This document shows positions 6,027 to 8,655 of a stretch of DNA of 8,655 nt, piece after piece. The stretch covers positions 1-8,655 of the forward strand of contig JADFHR010000139.1 in the NCBI GenBank assembly GCA_022567015.1, written 5' to 3'. The stretch comes from Pseudomonadota bacterium. GTDB lineage: Bacteria > Pseudomonadota > Alphaproteobacteria > Rhodospirillales > 2-02-FULL-58-16. The notes under the pieces were generated by a model. That model did no database searches, had not been told where the DNA came from, and worked only from the letters and a program-made list of their open reading frames with translations. Positions within the stretch are counted from its first letter, which is position 1, and every line of letters starts with the position of its first letter. Made by a program: the position numbers and the translations under genes.

Positions 6027-7274
6027 TTACATGCCGGGCACTGTGCGCGGCCAGTTCACCTTGTGCGACGCCCATTTGGACGGCGCCACCACATTAAACT
6101 TGCCGTCCTGGATCTGGCGCAGAACCATCGGCTTGGCGATATTGTTGCCCTCGGGAGCGAACCGGATGTCGCCGTAGAAGGTCTTCATATTGGTCTCGGA
6201 GAGGGCTTGGCGAAGCTTTTCGGTGTCGAACGAGTTCGCCCGCTCGAAGGCATCCTTCCACACCAGCACGGCCGCCGAAGCCTGGGCCGCCTGATAGGGC
6301 ACGTTCCGGTAGCCGTCGTAGGTTGCCTTGAAGAGCTTGTCGTACTCGGCCGCGGTGCCGAAATACTTGCCCTTGTAGCTCAGGGTTTCCGCCCATTGGG
6401 TCGGGCACAGGAAGTCGTTCGTCGCGGCGCCGAACAATTTGACGATCTTCGCCGCCTCGCAGTGGGTTATGGCGATCATGGGCACGTCGATCTTCAGCTC
6501 CTTGATCTGACGCGCCGCCGTCGCCGCGCCCTTGGAGTGCCCCGAAATCACCAGGAGGTCGGGTTTCAGCGCCTTGACCTTGGTCAGGGTCGCCGACATG
6601 TCGGCGAGGTCGCGCGGCAGCTTGTCGTCGATGACGATCTTCATGCCGAACTTTTTGATGTCGTCCATGACACCGGCCCTGACGTCGAGCGAGAACGGAT
6701 CGTTCTCGAACGCCATCGCCACCCGCACATCGGACGGCTTCTTGCCGGCCTTCTTGGCCATTTCGGCGGCCAGGGCGATGGAGCTGGCCAGATACTGCTC
6801 CGACGTGGACAGCACCGCGAAGATGTACTTGTAGCCCTGGGTGAACAGGGACCGCGACGCGCCCTCGGCTTCGACCATGGGAATCTTGTACTTCTCGGTG
6901 ATCGGCGCCATGGCCTTGGTGGTCGCCGAACTGTACGGGCCAAGGATGTATTTGATGCCGTCCTGCTTGATCAGCCGTTCGGCCAGCTGGGCGGTGCGCA
7001 ACGGGGTCGACTCGTCGTCGTAGTACTTGATCTTCAGCTTGTACACCTTGCCGCCGACCTTGACGCCGCCCATCTCGTTGACGCGCTTGACGCCGAGATC
7101 GTAGCCATTCTTGGCATGGATGCCGTTGGTCGAATACTTGCCGGTGAACGAGATGGCGGAACCGATGATGATGGTGTCGCCCTCGACCTTGGCGCTCGCC
7201 GGACCGGCGGCGACAAGACCCGCCGCGGCCACCCCGAACGCCAACGCGGTCAGGAACTTAAGGTGTTTTGACAT
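6027..7274 (-). CDS. Periplasmic substrate-binding protein of a branched-chain amino acid-type ABC transporter
   Basis: A 415-residue type-I periplasmic binding protein (LivJ/LivK-like, PBP1 fold) that would capture the solute for the permease encoded downstream. It starts with a signal peptide: MSKHLK, a hydrophobic core at about 7-24, then PASA with probable cleavage after Ala28. The mature part opens with the family strand DTIIIGSAISFTGKYSTNG (33-51) and the helix KNGYDLGVKRVNEMGG (55-70). YILGPYSSATTKAMAP (109-124) and VEAEGASRSLFTQGYKYIF (134-152) are typical ligand-cleft segments. Two cysteines (272 and 290) could form a disulfide. Length is slightly above classical LivJ (~370), matching the many alphaproteobacterial HAAT binding proteins whose ligands include amino acids, amides, urea and aromatic acids; the ligand cannot be named. 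The ATG at 7274 has an excellent GGGAGGAG 6 nt upstream, by far the strongest ribosome site in the operon. First gene of the operon. Confidence 0.94.
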   Translation of the reverse strand: MSKHLKFLTALAFGVAAAGLVAAGPASAKVEGDTIIIGSAISFTGKYSTNGIHAKNGYDLGVKRVNEMGGVKVGGKVYKLKIKYYDDESTPLRTAQLAERLIKQDGIKYILGPYSSATTKAMAPITEKYKIPMVEAEGASRSLFTQGYKYIFAVLSTSEQYLASSIALAAEMAKKAGKKPSDVRVAMAFENDPFSLDVRAGVMDDIKKFGMKIVIDDKLPRDLADMSATLTKVKALKPDLLVISGHSKGAATAARQIKELKIDVPMIAITHCEAAKIVKLFGAATNDFLCPTQWAETLSYKGKYFGTAAEYDKLFKATYDGYRNVPYQAAQASAAVLVWKDAFERANSFDTEKLRQALSETNMKTFYGDIRFAPEGNNIAKPMVLRQIQDGKFNVVAPSKWASHKVNWPRTVPGM

Positions 7275-7509
7275 AAGGTTCTCCTCCCAAACTATTTTAT
7301 CCGTTCAACGCAGGTTCCAGCGCCCGAGCATGCCAGATTGCCGTGCGCCCGGCCGTTGACGATACGTTGGTGCGATTGTATCGGAGTATGGGCAAACCGC
7401 AACATCAAACAATCAAAGCGGGAAGCACCGCTTGGTGATCCGGGCCTCGGGATCGGCCTCGATCGATGGCAATCAGGGCCGTTGCGGGACTGGTGGTGTT
7501 AAAGAGCCG
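7275..7509. other. Intergenic region: liv operon promoter and Panacea gene 3' flank
   Basis: No gene is seen in these 235 bases. Both neighbours are on the minus strand: the Panacea gene ends at 7510 and the transporter operon starts at 7274. The part nearest the operon is AT-richer than the coding DNA. An inverted repeat AAGCGG (7416-7421)/CCGCTT (7428-7433) with a 6-nt loop lies between the Panacea stop and the proposed operon promoter. It could terminate the Panacea transcript weakly or serve as an operator; no U-run follows it. Confidence 0.5.
7375..7402 (-). promoter_or_regulatory. Candidate sigma-70 promoter of the liv operon
   Basis: Reading the minus strand, TACAAT (7380-7375) matches five of six bases of the -10 consensus. 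TTGCGG (7402-7397) is a weak -35 match (TTG conserved) 16 bp upstream. This would start transcription about 95 bases before the binding-protein ATG at 7274, leaving a moderate leader. The choice rests on consensus matching in an otherwise GC-rich genome, so it is tentative. Confidence 0.35.
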
Positions 7510-8052
7510 TTATATGCCGCCACGGGGCCTGTTCCCGGGCACCCAGCTCCGCACGGCTACCGGCGTGCCCGTCTGGGAGCGCAGGACCTTCGGTTTCATA
7601 ACCTGGTCCAGCGCCGGCGCATCCTTCGCCCCGGCGAACGAACGCCGCATGGAGGCGTGGTCGATTTCGGCCCGCAGGCCTCTCCTCAATGCCTGCCGGT
7701 AGGCCTCGGTCTCATTGGTTATCCGTGTCAGGCGTTCGGTCGAATGGTGGCCAAAGCGGCGCCAGATACTGCGCAGGAACGACTCCACGTCCTCGGGCAC
7801 GATCAGGTCCACGTCCACCTCGGGGCGCCCCTTGGCGAAGGCCTTGTAAATGGTGGGCTCGATGGGACCGAATTCCTCGGCGACGAAGACGGCCGGCATC
7901 AGGCGGCACCCGGAATAGGCCACCGCATAGTAGGCTTGGGCCAAAAACATCAGGCGATGGAGCTTCTGGGGTTGCAGGTATTCGTTCTCGTTCAGCGCCA
8001 TGTCGGCGAACCAGAAGGCCACGTCGAAGGCGGATTCCACTGCAGCCGGCAT
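7510..8052 (-). CDS. Panacea (DUF4065, SocA-like) domain protein
   Basis: A 180-residue protein whose first ~125 residues read as a Panacea/DUF4065 domain: the helix ESAFDVAFWFADMAL (6-20), the hallmark QPQKLHRLMFLAQAYYAVAYSG (27-48), EEFGPIEPTIYKAF (59-72, equivalent to the family GPV-x4-Y block), and the terminal ERLTRITNETEAYRQA (106-121). Family members include SocA of Caulobacter, an antitoxin and ClpXP adaptor for the toxin SocB, and many antitoxins paired with diverse toxins. In the LTHE-like motif the usual His reads Asn here. Residues 126-180 form a basic, probably flexible tail with no recognised domain. The frame is open 61 codons further upstream, but the ATG at 8052 has GGGGG 4 nt before it and begins at the domain; the ATG at 8088 is the alternative. 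No co-directional toxin gene abuts it. The nearest candidate is the divergent 53-codon ORF at 8234. Antitoxin function is therefore unproven. Confidence 0.8.
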   Translation of the reverse strand: MPAAVESAFDVAFWFADMALNENEYLQPQKLHRLMFLAQAYYAVAYSGCRLMPAVFVAEEFGPIEPTIYKAFAKGRPEVDVDLIVPEDVESFLRSIWRRFGHHSTERLTRITNETEAYRQALRRGLRAEIDHASMRRSFAGAKDAPALDQVMKPKVLRSQTGTPVAVRSWVPGNRPRGGI

Positions 8053-8233
8053 GTTTCCCCCAAGTCCTCGCCGCCTGCGGCTTCGCATCACCCGCAAAGG
8101 CAGCCTTGCCTGTAAGCGCCGGCGAATATAAGGTGACAAGGAAAACAAAGGGTTAACACACGGGACCGGCGGCCATGGGGACAATGGACGGGGTCCGGGC
8201 CTCCGTTTCCCGTGGGGCGGTGCGGCGCCAGCC
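8053..8233. other. Divergent intergenic region between Panacea gene and small membrane ORF
   Basis: These 181 bases lie between two divergent starts and must hold the Panacea promoter. The stretch 8122-8160 is AT-richer than its surroundings. On the plus strand TATAAG (8127-8132) preceded by TTGCCT (8106-8111, 15-bp spacing) is a possible promoter for the small ORF. On the minus strand TTGTCA in the same stretch is a possible -35 without a good -10 partner. A short inverted repeat AGGCA/TGCCT lies around 8098-8111. Confidence 0.4.
8106..8132 (+). promoter_or_regulatory. Candidate promoter for the 53-codon membrane ORF
   Basis: TTGCCT (8106-8111) and TATAAG (8127-8132) resemble -35 and -10 boxes, but the spacing of 15 bp is shorter than the optimum. 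Transcription would begin near 8139, about 95 bases before the ATG at 8234. Tentative. Confidence 0.25.
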
Positions 8234-8395
8234 ATGGCCGACGAATTCTCTGCAAAACGGAGCCAAACAGGGGCGTCCCGCCCCGATCACCCGCCCGCGC
8301 AAGCCGGCGACCGGGCCACGGGTTTGAGCCCGGCGGTCTGGGCCACGGGCCTGATCCTGATCGCAGTCGTTTTGCTGGTGGTTTTCGGCGCCTGA
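8234..8395 (+). CDS. Small single-helix membrane protein (53 aa), unrecognised
   Basis: A 53-codon ORF starting MADEFSAKRS and ending in a stop at 8393-8395. The first ~32 residues are polar (Asp, Glu, Lys, Arg, Gln, Pro), and residues 33-53 (PAVWATGLILIAVVLLVVFGA) form one strongly hydrophobic helix that ends at the C-terminus. That is the layout of a tail-anchored mini membrane protein, expected with its N-terminus in the cytoplasm. Third codon positions are mostly G or C, as in the neighbouring genes, which supports coding. The ribosome site is weak (a G-rich GTGGGGCGG about 13 nt upstream), and no in-frame alternative start was found within ~60 bases upstream. I do not recognise a family. 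It is transcribed away from the Panacea gene and is followed by the large hairpin at 8498-8591. It may be an ordinary small inner-membrane protein; a membrane-acting toxin is a weaker possibility. Confidence 0.55.
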   Translation: MADEFSAKRSQTGASRPDHPPAQAGDRATGLSPAVWATGLILIAVVLLVVFGA

Positions 8396-8497
8396 GGCGG
8401 CCGTCCATCCCGGCGTGCGGCCGTTGCCGTGACATCGGCCGGGGAGGAAGGCGCAGCACCACTTATACCAAGGGGCGCCGATCATGACCCGACGAGC
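8396..8497. other. Intergenic DNA between small ORF and the large hairpin
   Basis: About 100 bases without a gene. CGGCCG occurs twice in close succession, giving scope for a GC-rich stem after the small ORF, but there is no T-run. The segment CTTATACCAAGG (from 8462) resembles the left arm CTTACCAAGG (8501-8510) of the following hairpin, with two extra bases. Confidence 0.4.
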
Positions 8498-8591
8498 CGG
8501 CTTACCAAGGTTTTCGGCCTTAAGCGTACGCTGTGGCGATGCGGGGCATCGCAAAGCGTGCGCGACGCCGTCCGAAAGCCTTGGTAAGCCG
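8498..8591 (+). ncRNA. 94-nt compound hairpin, possible structured RNA or palindromic repeat element
   Basis: Three nested helices share one axis. The outer 13-bp helix is 8498-8510 with 8579-8591 (CGGCTTACCAAGG/CCTTGGTAAGCCG). It continues with a U-G pair (8511/8578) and six more pairs (8512-8517 with 8572-8577). After an internal loop a 9-bp helix joins 8524-8532 with 8555-8563, and the apical 6-7 bp helix is 8536-8541 with 8547-8552, closed by a GGG/CGGGG loop. Both non-Watson-Crick positions inside the helices (8511/8578 and 8527/8560) are U-G on the plus strand and would be A-C on the minus strand, hinting that plus-strand RNA is the selected form. No coding sequence overlaps it. Alternatives are a large terminator-like structure, a REP/MITE-type palindromic element, or a leader of a gene beyond the window. 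Confidence 0.5.
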
Positions 8592-8640
8592 CCGTTCCGG
8601 TCGCGTATGCGGCCCGTCGGAGGGCGTCGAAAAGTTTTGA
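8592..8640. other. Short spacer between the two structured elements
   Basis: No gene or clear signal is visible. The segment GTCGAAAAGTTTTGACG (about 8627-8642) is partly self-complementary (GTCGAAAA against TTTTGAC, with one extra base), adding another possible stem just before the final hairpin. Confidence 0.35.
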
Positions 8641-8655
8641 CGATGCACCGCATCG
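8641..8655. repeat. Second copy of the CGATGC-N3-GCATCG hairpin
   Basis: Arms CGATGC (8641-8646) and GCATCG (8650-8655) are perfect around ACC. The same two arms with a GGG loop occur at 8537-8551 as the tip of the large hairpin. The window ends exactly at the last base of this copy, so any continuation is unseen. Confidence 0.55.

Noticed and set aside
5727..7271. 514-codon plus-strand ORF antisense to the binding protein and part of the LivH-type gene
   Set aside because: Long antisense frames are expected opposite GC-rich genes. The product is Arg/Gly/His/Leu-rich without motifs, while the minus strand encodes well-recognised proteins.
7432..8115. 227-codon plus-strand ORF antisense to the Panacea gene
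   Set aside because: Antisense shadow; the minus strand carries the clear Panacea motifs and a good ribosome site.
8053..8235. 61-codon N-terminal extension of the Panacea protein
   Set aside because: The extension is Arg/Pro-rich and unlike the family N-terminus; GGGGG 4 nt before the ATG at 8052 supports the shorter form.
8498..8591. Large hairpin read as a CRISPR repeat, tRNA or simple Rho-independent terminator
   Set aside because: There is no repeat-spacer series, no cloverleaf or CCA-type acceptor, and no T-run directly after the right arm on the plus strand.
8153..8653. 166-codon minus-strand ORF at the right end
   Set aside because: It runs through the large hairpin and opposite the small membrane ORF, and its product is Arg/Gly/Pro-rich with no recognisable domain.

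Overview
The window is GC-rich, with tightly packed genes, GTG as well as ATG starts, and a complete branched-chain-amino-acid-type (HAAT) ABC transporter operon whose genes overlap by 1-4 nt. Together with a Panacea/SocA-like protein, this suggests the chromosome of an alphaproteobacterium, possibly of the Rhodospirillales type. That placement is inferred from style and gene content; no rRNA or other marker gene is present.

Layout. 1-445: no convincing gene, but a dense series of short perfect inverted repeats, including two copies of the palindrome ATCCG-N5-CGGAT. 446-2255 (+): two genes 49 bp apart, probably co-transcribed: an endonuclease/exonuclease/phosphatase-fold hydrolase with its metal-site motifs intact, and a beta-hydroxyacid-dehydrogenase-like NAD(P)-dependent oxidoreductase with a C-terminal DUF1932-type domain. 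2256-2291: short convergent gap with a small hairpin. 2292-7274 (-): a five-gene transporter operon read right to left: periplasmic binding protein, LivH-type permease, LivM-type permease, LivG-type ATPase, LivF-type ATPase. The last four are chained by ATGA, ATGA and TGATG stop/start overlaps, while the binding-protein gene is separated from them by a 90-nt gap holding a 14-bp all-GC hairpin. This is the expected arrangement for making much more binding protein than membrane complex. The transported substrate cannot be read from the sequence.

7275-7509: transporter promoter region and the tail of the Panacea gene. 7510-8052 (-): a Panacea (DUF4065, SocA-like) domain protein without an obvious co-directional toxin partner. 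8053-8233: divergent intergenic region. 8234-8395 (+): a 53-codon ORF ending in one hydrophobic helix, a likely small membrane protein. 8396-8655: no gene, but a striking 94-nt compound hairpin (8498-8591) with three stacked helices. Both of its T/G mismatches pair only in plus-strand RNA, and its apical stem CGATGC-N3-GCATCG recurs exactly at the right edge of the window (8641-8655).

Most of the window is ordinary metabolism and transport. The least explained parts are the right-hand end (Panacea protein, divergent mini membrane protein, structured element) and the palindrome-rich left end.
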